Part shown: positions 38,224-47,733 of the stretch, piece by piece
Numbering within the stretch: the first letter of the stretch is position 1
Layout: every line of letters starts with the position of its first letter
Source: CAWIOX01 sp963837775
Lineage (GTDB): Bacteria > Pseudomonadota > Gammaproteobacteria > Burkholderiales > Burkholderiaceae_D
Assembly (NCBI GenBank): GCA_963837775.1
Contig: CAWIOX010000030.1
Location: forward strand, 416,335-480,334
DNA length: 64,000 nt
Direction: 5' to 3'
Notes under the pieces: model-generated
Databases searched by the model: none
What the model saw: only the letters and a program-made list of their open reading frames with translations
Told to the model about the DNA's origin: nothing
Made by a program: the position numbers and the translations under genes

Positions 38224-39482
38224 ATGTTGAAGGGTTTGAGCCGACTTTGGGTGCGCGGCCTGGTGCGCGCGGGAAAGGCGCAACAGAAGCAAGCCACGAA
38301 ATTGATCAAGAGCCTGCTCGCCAAGCCGAAACCGAAGATCAAGCCCAAGCCAAGCCCGGAATCAGGCCAGTCAAGCGGCCCGGCACACAGCTTGCCAGTG
38401 TGAGGGTCGCGGGCAAAGCCCGCGTTCCGGCAGTGCAAGCCAATGTGAAAGCGGATGCCGGATCGCCCCGCTTGGCTGGTCAATGGCTGGCGTCCTATTA
38501 TTCCTCATTGGCTGATGGCGGGATGCTGGCGGCGCGACGGATGCGCTATTACTTGTACCTTCCCGATCCATCTCCAGTGCAGTCGGCGCGTGGCAGCCAG
38601 GAAGAAAGAACATTGCCGCTGATCGTGATGCTGCATGGCTGCGAACAGACGGCGACGCAATTTTCGCAAGGCACGCGCATGAATCAGTTGGCCGAACAAA
38701 AAAAGTATGCAGTGCTGTATCCGGAGCAATCCTTGCGCTCGCATCCGAACCGCTGTTGGAAGTGGTATGACAAAGCCACGCAAGACGGTGGTGGCGACGT
38801 CAAAATAATCGTGGGGATGATAGAGAAAGTCGCTGAAAAATACCCGATTGACATGACGCGCATCTATATTTGCGGCATATCGGCCGGTGCCGCAATGGCT
38901 GATATTGTGGCGCTGAATCATCCGCATCTGATTGCGGCGCTCGGAATTCATTCGGGGCCGATGTTTGGCGCCGGGCATAGCATGATGGGTGCCTATGGCG
39001 TCATGCAGCATGGAGCCAGTAATCGTGTCGCCAGCGCCATCGCTGAAGTTTTGCACAAAGCCCCGGGGTTTCCCGGGATGCCGACCATTTTGATTCAAGG
39101 CCAGGGCGATAAAATCGTGCGCCCGATCAACCAGGCCCAGCTGGTGCAACAGTGTCTGCTGCTGAACCGGATGGCGGCAGAGTGCGCGGTGCCCGTTGTG
39201 ATCAAGCCGGCCGGGCGGGTTGGCAGTCGCAATCCGGGCAGGGCGTATGAAACTGGTGATTTTTATCTTGGCAAAAAGCTGATGTTAAGGGTCGCCCAGA
39301 TTACCCGTCTGGAGCATGCCTGGAGTGGCGGCGACGGCAGCCTGGCATTCAACTCTCAGTCGGGGCCAGATGCCAGCAAGATGATGCTGACATTTTTTGC
39401 GCGTCATCGGCGCATCAACAAGCCCTTGCGCGCGCGTGATGCGGGGCCGCCAGTCCGGCAGCTTGCCGTCGGATACAACTGA
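38224..39482 (+). CDS. PHB-depolymerase-family esterase (one frame break)
   Basis: About 418 aa after repair of a -1 shift between 38340 and 38400. The first frame gives MLKGLSRLWVRGLVRAGKAQ and a Lys-rich KPKPKIKPKPSPE linker; the second carries the enzyme. Lipase box: YICGISAGAAMAD; oxyanion region MLHGCEQTATQF; Asp and His in QGQGDKIVRPINQ and LEHAWSGGD. It belongs to the esterase_phb group, which cleaves short polyhydroxybutyrate or ester chains. No classical signal peptide is seen, so a cytoplasmic site is likely. It is three bases upstream of the YihY gene. Confidence 0.85.
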
Positions 39483-39484
39483 TC

Positions 39485-40393
39485 ATGAAACCGGCCTGCC
39501 TGCCCGTTTTTATCCGGCAGATACGCCGGGTGATCCATGGTGCCATTACCGATTGGATCAATCACCGTGCCGCCAGCAAGGGCGCAGCACTGGCTTTTTA
39601 CACCTTGTTTTCGATGGCGCCGATACTCGTGCTGGTGATCGCGATTGCCGGTTTTTTTTACGGCACCGCAGCCGCGCAGAGAGAAATTTTGAGCCAATTA
39701 CGGGGGCTGGTGGGAACGCATGGTGCGGAAGCGATCCAGCTGGTACTGGCCGGTGCCAGCAACCACGAGCAGGGGCGCCTCGCCACGCTGGTCGCCAGCG
39801 CCTTGCTCTTGTTCGGCGCCACCAGCGTGTTCGCTGAATTGAAAGCCAGTCTGGACGAAATATGGCAAATGCCCAACACGCGTGAAACCGGTCTGTGGGA
39901 TTTGTTACACACTCGGCTGTTGTCGTTTGGCCTGATCCTGGTGCTGACATTTCTGATGATGGTATCGCTGGTGGTCAGCGCCGCCCTGGTGGTGTTGGAG
40001 CGCTACTGGGGCGGCATCTGGAAAGATGCGGCCTTCTGGCTGGCTTCGCTGTCGGGATTGATCGGCTTTAGCGTGATCGCCACCCTGTTTGCCGTCATTT
40101 ACAAGATGCTGCCGCGCGTGCGTCTGTCCTGGCATGACGTGGCGATAGGCGCACTGGGCACCGCGGGCTTATTCGAGCTGGGGAAGTATGCGATCGGCCT
40201 GTACATCGGCAATAGCGGCGTCGCCAGTAGCTTTGGCGCCGCCGGATCGATGATCGCACTATTGCTGTGGGTGTATTACTCCGCGCAAATTTTCTTTCTG
40301 GGCGCCGAGTTCACGCGCCAATATGCGCTGCACATGGGCAGTTTGCGGCATCGCACAGATCCGGTGGAGCCGGTGGATTTTGTTGCTTCGTAA
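39485..40393 (+). CDS. YihY/BrkB-family inner-membrane protein
   Basis: 302 aa with six predicted membrane helices. HRAASKGAALAFYTLFSMAP is the family signature after helix one start; LLLFGATSVFAELKASLDEI, LPRVRLSWHDVAIGALGTAG, YIGNSGVASSFGAAGSMIAL and YYSAQIFFLGAEFTRQYA follow. Members were once called ribonuclease BN in error; the present role is unknown, possibly transport. It starts three bases after the esterase gene. Confidence 0.92.
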   Translation: MKPACLPVFIRQIRRVIHGAITDWINHRAASKGAALAFYTLFSMAPILVLVIAIAGFFYGTAAAQREILSQLRGLVGTHGAEAIQLVLAGASNHEQGRLATLVASALLLFGATSVFAELKASLDEIWQMPNTRETGLWDLLHTRLLSFGLILVLTFLMMVSLVVSAALVVLERYWGGIWKDAAFWLASLSGLIGFSVIATLFAVIYKMLPRVRLSWHDVAIGALGTAGLFELGKYAIGLYIGNSGVASSFGAAGSMIALLLWVYYSAQIFFLGAEFTRQYALHMGSLRHRTDPVEPVDFVAS

Positions 40394-40486
40394 TTCTGCG
40401 ACGGCGTCGTCAGCGCTGAAGAATGCGGTAAGCGCCATTTTGGCAGGCATATTTGCATGCTTTTCCGGCTGCCGTTTCCTGCGTTG

Positions 40487-41250
40487 TCATGCCTGGCGGT
40501 TTTCCTGCACCAGTGTCTTTAGCTGCTCTAGCAGGGCGTCCCGCAGCGCATGGAGTTCACCCAGTCTGGCCAGCGGCGCCGGTTTCTGCGCTCTGGCGGC
40601 GGACTCCAGCATGGCCATCGCCAGCGCATGCACCTGGCGGTGCAGCGCCTCAATCGACTGGAAGGCCGGTTGCGCACCATAGCGGGCCAGCCCTTCGGCC
40701 TTGAGCCAGGTGCCGAAGCGGCAATGGCGGTGATCCATCGGCGGCGGGATTTCACGCTCTCCGTTGAGGTGGCTTTCCATCGCAACAATCCAGGCGCGGT
40801 GCTCGACGCTGGCGAACAGCAGCGGCAAATCATTGCGGTTCACAGCAGGCCGGTCGCGCCAGGCAGGATCCGGTTGCCAGGCCGCAGCCCAGCGTGGCAG
40901 GTCGGCCCCGGGCATCGCGGATCGGCGTCGCGATGCCGAACACCGGCACCAACTGTTTTTCGCCCATGGCAGGCTGGCTGAACGATGATTTCCCTGCTTG
41001 AGCGCGGCCGCTAGCGCATCAATATCCATGTGGCTGGCGCCGCTGCGCTCAGCCGGTCATTCAGTTCTTGATTGAGCTCGGTGGCAATCAGGGAGGCAGC
41101 CGAGAACTGCTGTTCGCTCACCAGTTGCTGCATATCCTCGCGCAGCATGCGGCTGGCGTAAATTGCCAGCGACCAGATACCGAGCAGAAAAATGGCCAGC
41201 AGTTAAATTGCGTCTGAGAGCATCTGTAATCGGGCACAACTGACTTTAGC
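40487..41250 (-). pseudogene. Cache-CZB membrane sensor remnant
   Basis: Pieces on the minus strand in changing frames: a membrane helix (LLAIFLLGIWSLAIYASRML), then REDMQQLVSEQQFSAASLIA, a Cache fragment (LVPVFGIATPIRDARGRP), and an intact CZB domain (WIVAMESHLNGEREIPPPMD with HCRFGTWLKAEG). CZB domains bind zinc through His and Cys and sense oxidants. The middle of the sensor and any signalling domain are missing, and at least three shifts are present, so this looks truly degenerate. Alternatives are a chemoreceptor or a diguanylate cyclase parent. Confidence 0.65.
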
Positions 41251-41435
41251 ATATCCGTTCGCGATGCTTGTCTTGCTGAAAGTTTTTCAAGCCGATTGCA
41301 GGTCGTACCGCAGCTGATGACGGATGGCCGGCGGAGCAGGTGCCCGCTGGCCTGTTCGGGATGAGCGGCTTGCCAGGATTGCCGGAATCTGTGCCGGCAG
41401 GGTCCTCGGCAATTGCCGTGAAAACAATAAAAAAA

Positions 41436-41507
41436 GGGGGGTATCACCAATAATGGTGATGCTGCCGCACTGATTCAGCGGGCTTCATAAAATACACCGG
41501 GGAGTAA
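41436..41507 (-). repeat. Dispersed intergenic repeat, copy 5
   Basis: On the minus strand: TACTCCCCGGTGTATTTTAT, GAAGCCCGCTGAATCAGTGC with the core, GGCAGC, then TGATACCCCCC. It shares GTATCACCAATAATG with copy 6. It lies between the Cache-CZB remnant and the corC stop. Confidence 0.7.
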
Positions 41508-41529
41508 TTTTTTCGGCGGGAAAGTGCGT

Positions 41530-42843
41530 TCAGGCCGCCTTTTGCTTCGGATAGACCTGGACCAGCACGATGCGCGGGCCGTTCATTTTCTTGATCGCAA
41601 TGTCGAACTGCGCGAATGCGATTCTTTGGCCTTCCTTCGGAATTTCGCCCAGTTTCACCATGATCAGGCCGCCCACCGAGGCGGCGCCTTCGAGGTCGAA
41701 TTCTTCATTTTCGATATCGATGCCCAAGTTGCGTTCCAGCGTGTAAATCGGCAGGCTGCCTTTGCCGATCAGCGTGCCGTCGTCGAGCCGGGTCCAGTCA
41801 TTATCGCTTTGCCTGAATTCGTCGCGAATTTCGCCGACCAGCGCGCTCAGCAGATTGTCCAGCGTCAGGAAGCCCTCCGGCTTTTTCCCTGCTTCGCCGA
41901 CGATCACGAAGTGCGGTGCGCCCGCACGGAAGCGGCGGAACAGTTCGAGCGCCGGCATGCGCGGAGCAACGTGTTGCACCGGACGCAGATAGTCGTTCCA
42001 GTTATCGATCGATTTGCCTTCCTGCTGTGCCAGAAACAAATCCTTCAGATGGATGATGCCCAGCACTTGCTTGCCATCGAAATAGGGATAACGGCTGAAG
42101 CGGCTGCGCGCCACCGTTTGCATGTTGTCCTGCAAGGATTTCGAGCGATCCAGGGCGGCAACTTCATGCAGCGGGCGCATCAGGTCCGCCACTTCCAGTT
42201 CGCTGAAATCGAGCGTTTGCGCCAGCACGTTCCATTCATCATGGCTGAATTTGCCGCTCGGGCGGCTGGAGCGCAGGATCAGCTTGAGTTCATCGGCCGA
42301 GTAGTGCGCATCATGCGCATGGGCATTGTTCAGCCCTGCCAGGCGCAGCACCCAGTTGGCGCTGGCATTGAGCACCCAGATCGCCGGATACATCAGCCAG
42401 TAAAAACCATACAGCGGCAGCGCACTCCACAGGCCGATCTGGTCGGGGCTGCGGATCGCCATCGATTTCGGCGCCAGTTCGCCGACCACGATATGCAAGA
42501 ACGAGATCACGAAGAAGGCGAATGCAAACGAGATGCCGTGGATGATTTCCGGCGAGCTGACGCCGGCCAGATCGAACAGCGGCACCAGCAAGCCGGCAAA
42601 TGCGGGTTCGCCGATCCAGCCCAGGCCGAGCGAGGCCAGCGTAATGCCGAGCTGGCAGGCCGACAGATAGGCGTCGAGCTGGGTGTGCACCTTGGCCAGA
42701 ATGCGCCCGGGCAGGCCATGTTTCTTGGCAATGGCGCGAATCCGGGTCGGCCGCAGTTTCACCAGACTGAATTCTGCCGCCACAAAGAAGCCATTGAGCG
42801 CGACCAGAATCAGCGCAGCCAGCACCAGCAGGATGTTTTCCAT
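41530..42843 (-). CDS. CorC/HlyC-type CNNM membrane transporter-like protein
   Basis: 437 aa. Helical DUF21/CNNM domain at 1-200 (LVLAALILVALNGFFVAAEF, SACQLGITLASLGLGWIGEP, FLHIVVGELAPKSMAI), then two CBS repeats (VADLMRPLHEVAALDRSKSL, YPYFDGKQVLGIIHLKDLFL) and the C-terminal CorC_HlyC domain (GTLIGKGSLPIYTLERNLGI). Such proteins are tied to Mg2+/Co2+ efflux. The ATG at 42843 is chosen because the conserved MENILL start and first helix follow it. Confidence 0.92.
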   Translation of the reverse strand: MENILLVLAALILVALNGFFVAAEFSLVKLRPTRIRAIAKKHGLPGRILAKVHTQLDAYLSACQLGITLASLGLGWIGEPAFAGLLVPLFDLAGVSSPEIIHGISFAFAFFVISFLHIVVGELAPKSMAIRSPDQIGLWSALPLYGFYWLMYPAIWVLNASANWVLRLAGLNNAHAHDAHYSADELKLILRSSRPSGKFSHDEWNVLAQTLDFSELEVADLMRPLHEVAALDRSKSLQDNMQTVARSRFSRYPYFDGKQVLGIIHLKDLFLAQQEGKSIDNWNDYLRPVQHVAPRMPALELFRRFRAGAPHFVIVGEAGKKPEGFLTLDNLLSALVGEIRDEFRQSDNDWTRLDDGTLIGKGSLPIYTLERNLGIDIENEEFDLEGAASVGGLIMVKLGEIPKEGQRIAFAQFDIAIKKMNGPRIVLVQVYPKQKAA

Positions 42844-43251
42844 GAAAAAATTATATTGTCGGGGTGCCATACTATACATGGTGCGCCGAGTGCCCCGTAC
42901 CGGACATGGCTGTGGCGGGGCGAGACGATCCGGCTGAGGCCGACCGTTGTCAGCGATCACGGGCGAGGGCGTCTGGCCACGTTCGCCGTCAGCGCTGCAA
43001 TGCCCATGAGGCAGTCCCCGCTATGTGCGCCAGCGAACTGACTTGTCCGGGCAGCTTGCGTAGCCTAGTCGCTAATCGTAACGCGTCGTCAGGATGTGCG
43101 CCCGGGCTTATGCGTGCAGGGCGGCTGCGGATGCGACCTTGCGATGGCCTGATCCGCCTAAGCTCATCCTTGTCGCCAGAAGCTGATCAAATCTGGGTGA
43201 CTGCTCACGATAGCGTGCACAGTTCTCATTAGCCAAATGAAGGAAATCATC

Positions 43252-43620
43252 ATGATGTATTCAAAACAGTTGGTCGCAGCCTTGGCTGCGCTCGCGTTGG
43301 CGGGATGTTTTACCCTTCCCGCAGGTCCGGCCGGACCGCAAGGCGCGACCGGGGGTACCGGCGCAACCGGTGACACCGGCGCAACCGGATATACCGGCGC
43401 TACAGGACACACCGGCGCAACCGGATACACGGGCGCAACCGGCGGCACCGGTGCGGCCGGCGGCACTGGTGCAACAGGCGCAACCGGTGACACCGGCGCG
43501 ACTGGGTACACCGGCGCAACAGGCGGGACCGGCGCGACCGGCAGCACCGGGGCAACCGGTAAGGCGGGAGCAAAAGGAAGCACAAGCGGGGAAACCGTCG
43601 TGATTGTGCCGGCTCGCTAA
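43252..43620 (+). CDS. Collagen-like lipoprotein
   Basis: 122 aa. Signal peptide with lipobox LAGC (Cys19), then 29 consecutive Gly-X-Y triplets (residues 25-111), chiefly GAT alternating with GGT, GDT, GYT or GHT, closing in a short SGETVVIVPAR tail. The Thr-rich triplets resemble bacterial collagen-like surface proteins, which form triple helices without hydroxyproline. AAGGAA lies just before the ATG at 43252. No anchor domain other than the lipid is present, so it should be an outer- or inner-membrane-tethered rod. The repeat tract is prone to length change. Confidence 0.85.
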   Translation: MMYSKQLVAALAALALAGCFTLPAGPAGPQGATGGTGATGDTGATGYTGATGHTGATGYTGATGGTGAAGGTGATGATGDTGATGYTGATGGTGATGSTGATGKAGAKGSTSGETVVIVPAR

Positions 43621-43630
43621 AATGCCCCTG

Positions 43631-43665
43631 CGGCGAACCCTGGCTTGGTATCGAGGGGTTCGCCG
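43631..43665 (+). terminator. Hairpin after the collagen-like gene
   Basis: CGGCGAACCC and GGGTTCGCCG pair over ten bases around a 15-base loop, ten bases after the stop. It lacks a T run, so it may be an mRNA-stabilising stem. Confidence 0.5.
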
Positions 43666-43802
43666 CCGAAGAGGCGCAGCGCAGTCAACGGTCCTGCCGG
43701 CCGCGGTCAGCATCTTCCGGCTGGTCCGGGTGTTGATCGGCATGGCCCTGGCACGCTGTCTATACTGAATATTCAAGATGTATTTTTAAAGGTGGAGGCC
43801 AA

Positions 43803-44021
43803 ATGAACACAGTCAAAATGGCGGGAATCGTATTGATCATCGCCGGCGTCCTGGGGTTGGCGTATGGCGGCTTCACCTACACCAAGGCGACCCATGAGGC
43901 CACGCTGGGACCGCTCCAGCTGTCGGTGAAGGAAGAACAGACGGTCAACATTCCGGTTTGGGCCGGCGTGGGGGCGATCGTGATGGGTGGCCTGCTGGTG
44001 CTCATCGGCAGCAAGAAGTAG
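43803..44021 (+). CDS. DUF3185 family membrane protein
   Basis: 72 aa with two membrane helices: GIVLIIAGVLGLAYGGFTYT and VWAGVGAIVMGGLLVLIGSK. Between them, TKATHEATLGPLQLSVKEEQ matches DUF3185. AGGTGGAGG precedes the ATG. Function unknown; members are common beside other small stress-linked membrane proteins. Confidence 0.85.
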   Translation: MNTVKMAGIVLIIAGVLGLAYGGFTYTKATHEATLGPLQLSVKEEQTVNIPVWAGVGAIVMGGLLVLIGSKK

Positions 44022-44341
44022 CCGCCGCATCTGCTGGTTGAGCGTGGCGTCCGGCAAGTGGCGGAGCTCCAGCCTGGCCGTCTATTGCCGGCGCCTAATA
44101 TCCTCACTCTTCAAAAGCCGAGCATTTTCTTCGGGGCGACTCCGGCTTTTCGCGTTGAGGCCAGCGCATGGTTGCGAGCGCCTCTCCCTCATATTTCTTG
44201 AAAAATCCATCCGGCGGTAGTTCTGTTTGAAGCTGCGCTTGCTGCATTGCGATGGCACCCTGCATCAAAAAAACCTCAACTCTATTGCTGCTGTAATAAT
44301 CGCAAGGGTTTTTCTGGTTGCCAGTTAATCATGAAAAAAGA
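44022..44341. other. Intergenic region with a probable terminator
   Basis: AAAAGCCG and CGGCTTTT near 44114-44152 can pair across a 20-base loop rich in CATTTTCTTCGGGG and may end the DUF3185 transcript. No gene is recognised in this gap; repeat copy 6 begins at its end. Confidence 0.45.
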
Positions 44342-44405
44342 GGGGGTATCACCAATAATGATGCTGCTTGCGCTCTAATTCATTGGGCTTCTGGATATAC
44401 TCACC
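44342..44405 (-). repeat. Dispersed intergenic repeat, copy 6
   Basis: On the minus strand: GTGAGTATATCCAGAAGCCC, core CAATGAATTAGAGCGCAAGC, then CATCATTATTGGTGATACCC ending in the CCCCC run. It lies about 60 bases upstream of the SpmAB-like gene and is antisense to it. Confidence 0.7.
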
Positions 44406-44467
44406 GACATTGGCATTCAGTCGCAAGCCTGCTTCAGGCCGCCTCCCCCTGACAACTTCTCAAACAC

Positions 44468-45706
44468 ATGGTACTCAATTACATCTGGTGCGGCTTTTTC
44501 CTGGTCGGTTTTGCCGCGGCGCTGGTGCAGTGGCTGTTTTTCGGGGATGCGGAGGTGTTCAAGCGCATCGTCGACGGCACCTTCGACTCGGCCAAGACCG
44601 GCGTGATGGAGATCGCCTTGCCGCTGGCGGGGGTGATGACGCTGTGGCTGGGGATACTGAACATCGGTGAGAAGGCGGGCGCGGTCAATTTCATTGCGCG
44701 CATCATCGCGCCGTTTTTCTCGCGCATCTTTCCCGAAGTGCCGAAAGATCATCCGGCCACCGGCCACATGGTGATGAATTTCTCGGCCAATCTGCTGGGA
44801 CTGGACAATGCCGCGACCCCGTTCGGGCTGAAGGCGATGGAGAGCCTGCAAAGCCTCAATCCCGACAAGGACACTGCCAGCAATGCGCAGATCATGTTCC
44901 TGGTGCTGCATACTTCCGGCCTGACGCTGATCCCGCTGTCGATCATGGCGCAGCGCGCGGTGCTGGGCGCGCGCGACCCATCCGACATCTTCATCCCGTG
45001 CATGATCGCCACCTATGTCGCCACCGTGGTCGGCCTGCTGGGCGTCGCGTTCAAGCAGCGCATCGACCTGTTCAACAGCGTGGTGCTGGCCTGGCTGGGC
45101 GGGATCACCGCGTTCATCGGCGGCCTGGTCTATTACCTGAGCCATTACCTGAGCCGGGCCGAGATCGAGGTGTTTTCCAAGGTCAGCAGCAATCTGGTGC
45201 TGCTGAGCATCATCGTCGCCTTCATCCTCGGCGCGCTGCGCAAGCGGGTGAATGTGTATGAGGCGTTCATCGAGGGCGCCAAGGGCGGCATCCAGACCTC
45301 GCTGACCATCATCCCGTATCTGGTCGGGATGCTGGTGGCGATCGGCGTGCTGCGCAATTCCGGCGTGCTGGGTTTCGTGGTGGAGGGTTTCAACTGGGGC
45401 TTCACCCAGCTCGGCGTCAATACCGACTTCACGCCTTCGCTGCCGACCGCGCTGATGAAACCGCTCAGCGGCAGCGGTTCGAAAGCGATGATGGTCGATG
45501 CGATGAAAACCTATGGCGTCGATTCCTTCGTCGGCCGTCTGGCTTGCGTGTTCCAGGGCTCGGCCGATACCACTTTTTACATCGTCGCGCTGTATTTCGG
45601 CTCGGTCGGCATCCGGAAAACGCGCTATGCGATTTCGTTCGGCCTGCTGGCCGATTTTGCCGGCGTGGTGGCGGCGGTGCTGGTTGCGTACCTGTTCTTT
45701 CATTGA
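44468..45706 (+). CDS. Fused SpmA/SpmB-like nucleoside-recognition (Gate) membrane protein
   Basis: 412 aa. The first half matches SpmA (YIWCGFFLVGFAAALVQWLF, PLAGVMTLWLGILNIGEKAG, MNFSANLLGLDNAATPFGLK); the second matches SpmB (AFIEGAKGGIQTSLTIIPYL, SGSGSKAMMVDAMKTYG, DTTFYIVALYFGSVGIRKTR). Fusion of the two is usual in proteobacteria that do not sporulate. Gate domains occur in nucleoside transporters; the substrate here is unknown. Intact. Confidence 0.88.
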   Translation: MVLNYIWCGFFLVGFAAALVQWLFFGDAEVFKRIVDGTFDSAKTGVMEIALPLAGVMTLWLGILNIGEKAGAVNFIARIIAPFFSRIFPEVPKDHPATGHMVMNFSANLLGLDNAATPFGLKAMESLQSLNPDKDTASNAQIMFLVLHTSGLTLIPLSIMAQRAVLGARDPSDIFIPCMIATYVATVVGLLGVAFKQRIDLFNSVVLAWLGGITAFIGGLVYYLSHYLSRAEIEVFSKVSSNLVLLSIIVAFILGALRKRVNVYEAFIEGAKGGIQTSLTIIPYLVGMLVAIGVLRNSGVLGFVVEGFNWGFTQLGVNTDFTPSLPTALMKPLSGSGSKAMMVDAMKTYGVDSFVGRLACVFQGSADTTFYIVALYFGSVGIRKTRYAISFGLLADFAGVVAAVLVAYLFFH

Positions 45707-45957
45707 ACGCGAGGCGCTCGCGTTATTTCCTGCCGGTTACACTTTGGTTACAAATTCGATGGAACTAATGTCCTTGATGTAGTGACAAAAACAGGCGTCT
45801 TATTAATCTGCTGTGGCGTAGAGGGTGGCCTCTTTTTTGCAGCAGGGCAGCGCCGGAAATCTGTAGGCGCTGAGTAAGCAGCAAATAAACAACACCATGC
45901 ACATCGCTCCGCCTGCGATGCGATGATCCCGTTCCGTCTGTCACTCAAGGAGGTACC

Positions 45958-46503
45958 ATGCTTCGATCCGAAACGCTTTTTGGCAAGCGACCAACACCAG
46001 CATCACCCAATGCTCCTTTCACAGCTACCAGCGGGCTTGCGCCCAGCGCAGGAGCGAATATCACGAAATCGAATAATCCAGTGTCAGAGCCTGTTGCTGC
46101 AACGACCATTTCAGCAGTCACCGCAATGTCCAGCACCAATGAAGTCGGCAGCAAGCTGATCGTCGGCCCGAATATCAAGCTCAAGGGCGTTGAAATCACC
46201 GATTGCGACACGCTGGTGGTCGAAGGGCGGGTCGAGGCGACCATGGATTCGCGCGTGATCCAGATTGCCGAGCATGGCGCTTTCAAGGGCGCAGCCGGCA
46301 TCGATATCGCTGAAATTCGCGGCGAGTTCGATGGCGAGTTGACCGCGCGCGACAAACTGGTGATATATGCGACCGGTAAGGTGTCGGGCAAGATCCGCTA
46401 CGGCAAGATCGTGATCGAAGAGGGCGGTCAGCTGAGCGGCGATGTGCGTGCCGCTGGCGTGAGCGACGCCCAAGTCGTCGCTACGGTGAAAATGCTGGGG
46501 TAA
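45958..46503 (+). CDS. Bactofilin (polymer-forming cytoskeletal protein)
   Basis: 181 aa. A disordered Pro/Ser/Thr-rich N-terminus of about 60 residues is followed by the bactofilin beta-helix: SKLIVGPNIKLKGVEITDCD, TLVVEGRVEATMDSRVIQIA, AAGIDIAEIRGEFDGELTAR and GKVSGKIRYGKIVIEEGGQL. The regular G-x-hydrophobic spacing gives the right-handed helix that polymerises end to end. A strong AAGGAGG sits six bases before the ATG. A terminator follows, so it is monocistronic. Confidence 0.93.
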   Translation: MLRSETLFGKRPTPASPNAPFTATSGLAPSAGANITKSNNPVSEPVAATTISAVTAMSSTNEVGSKLIVGPNIKLKGVEITDCDTLVVEGRVEATMDSRVIQIAEHGAFKGAAGIDIAEIRGEFDGELTARDKLVIYATGKVSGKIRYGKIVIEEGGQLSGDVRAAGVSDAQVVATVKMLG

Positions 46504-46520
46504 TTCATTCCATGCCCGAC

Positions 46521-46560
46521 AAAAATCGCCTGTCCCGGAAAGGGATCTGGCGATTTTTTT
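46521..46560 (+). terminator. Terminator after the bactofilin gene
   Basis: AAAAATCGCC (46521-46530) and GGCGATTTTT (46549-46558) pair around an 18-base loop and end in a T tract. Confidence 0.85.
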
Positions 46561-46785
46561 TGCGCAAGCCTGGTCGATGATGTTGATCGGAAATTATTGC
46601 GATGCAGCAGAGAAATTCAATAAGAAGTATTTTTAATGCTGTTTTGTCTTGTTTCGGGGCGCATCTTGAGATAGTATTTTTGCCAGCCCCTTGCCGAGTT
46701 TTTTCATGCGGCATAGGGAGGCAGTCTGACTGGCGGAATTGCCGGTTTGCTATCCATCATCGGTTCTTCTGATCGTAAAGTATGT

Positions 46786-47601
46786 ATGTCGCGACGCAAT
46801 ATTTCAGTTCTGGCCAGTCTTGTATTTACTCTGAGTTTTTCGGTGCCGGCACTGGTGGTGCCGGATGCTGCTGCGGCGGCGGCAACGCAGCAGCATCCGG
46901 CGGCCGAATCCGCTGACCTGATCAATGAATCGGGCCGCCTGCGCATGCTGACAGAGCGCATGGGAAAGTCTTACGCGCAAATTGCGCTGAGTGTTTTGCC
47001 CGAAAAAGCACATGAACAGATTCTGCAATCGCAAAAGCGTTTCGAGCAAAACCTTGCTCTGCTGCGCAAGAGTGCGGACAGTGCTGACCTGAAGTCCGCT
47101 CTGGAGGCTGTGACGACCCAGTACGCGAGCTACGTCAAGGCCTTGGCCAAACCGGCCAGCAAGGACAATGTGGCCGCCGCACATCGCATCACCGAGTCAC
47201 TGGTCGAGGCGGCCGACAAGCTGACGCTGGCGTTCCAGGCGCAATCGGCGGCGCCATCGGCAAAAATCATCAATCTGTCCGGCCGTCAGCGAATGTTGTC
47301 GCAACGCATGGCGCGCCTGTATTTCGCGGCCGTACTCAACAACAGCAAGTTTGATGCAGACAAGGCGCTGGCGGAATTCCGGAATGCGCTGCAGATGCTC
47401 GACACGGCGCCCCTGACTTCAGTCGAGATCAAGCGTGAGTTGGCGCTGGCCAGGAATCAATGGACGTTCTTTGAGCTGGCGCTGCAAGGCAAGGGCGACC
47501 TGAACGGCAACATCAGGAACGTCGCCACCAGCAGTGAACGCCTGCTGGAAGTGATGGACAACCTGACCGGCCTGTATGGGCGTGCACTCAAGCCGGTCTG
47601 A
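46786..47601 (+). CDS. Periplasmic protein with two PilJ-type sensory domains
   Basis: 271 aa with a signal peptide (LASLVFTLSFSVPALVVPDA). It carries two copies of the PilJ N-terminal domain: LINESGRLRMLTERMGKSYA near residue 48 and IINLSGRQRMLSQRMARLYF near residue 165. The [IL]N.[SA]GR.RML..RM motif is the four-helix nitrate/nitrite-sensor-like fold (NarX/PilJ). There is no transmembrane or kinase part, so it would be a soluble binding protein. The ATG at 46786 is preferred over 46747 because it begins the signal peptide. Confidence 0.88.
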   Translation: MSRRNISVLASLVFTLSFSVPALVVPDAAAAAATQQHPAAESADLINESGRLRMLTERMGKSYAQIALSVLPEKAHEQILQSQKRFEQNLALLRKSADSADLKSALEAVTTQYASYVKALAKPASKDNVAAAHRITESLVEAADKLTLAFQAQSAAPSAKIINLSGRQRMLSQRMARLYFAAVLNNSKFDADKALAEFRNALQMLDTAPLTSVEIKRELALARNQWTFFELALQGKGDLNGNIRNVATSSERLLEVMDNLTGLYGRALKPV

Positions 47602-47628
47602 ACCGGCATAAATTACATTGACGATGGA

Positions 47629-47656
47629 AAAACACGGGCTTGCAGGCCCGTGTTTT
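47629..47656 (+). terminator. Terminator between the PilJ-domain gene and purU
   Basis: AAAACACGGGC and GCCCGTGTTTT pair over 11 bases with a six-base loop. Confidence 0.85.
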
Positions 47657-47733
47657 CATTTGCGAAGCCGGACATGCGACAATGACGTCTCTTTTGTTGC
47701 GCGCATTGATGATGCGAATTTGCCAATTAAAAT

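Noticed and set aside
41524..43041. Plus-strand open frame of about 500 codons
   Set aside because: Antisense shadow of the CorC-type gene.
43164..43583. Minus-strand Pro/Val repeat protein and a possible CRISPR-like repeat array
   Set aside because: Both are produced by the Gly-X-Y codons of the collagen-like gene; repeat units are short, coding and without unique spacers.
44417..45703. Minus-strand open frame of about 430 codons
   Set aside because: Antisense shadow of the SpmAB-like gene; composition is typical of shadow frames.
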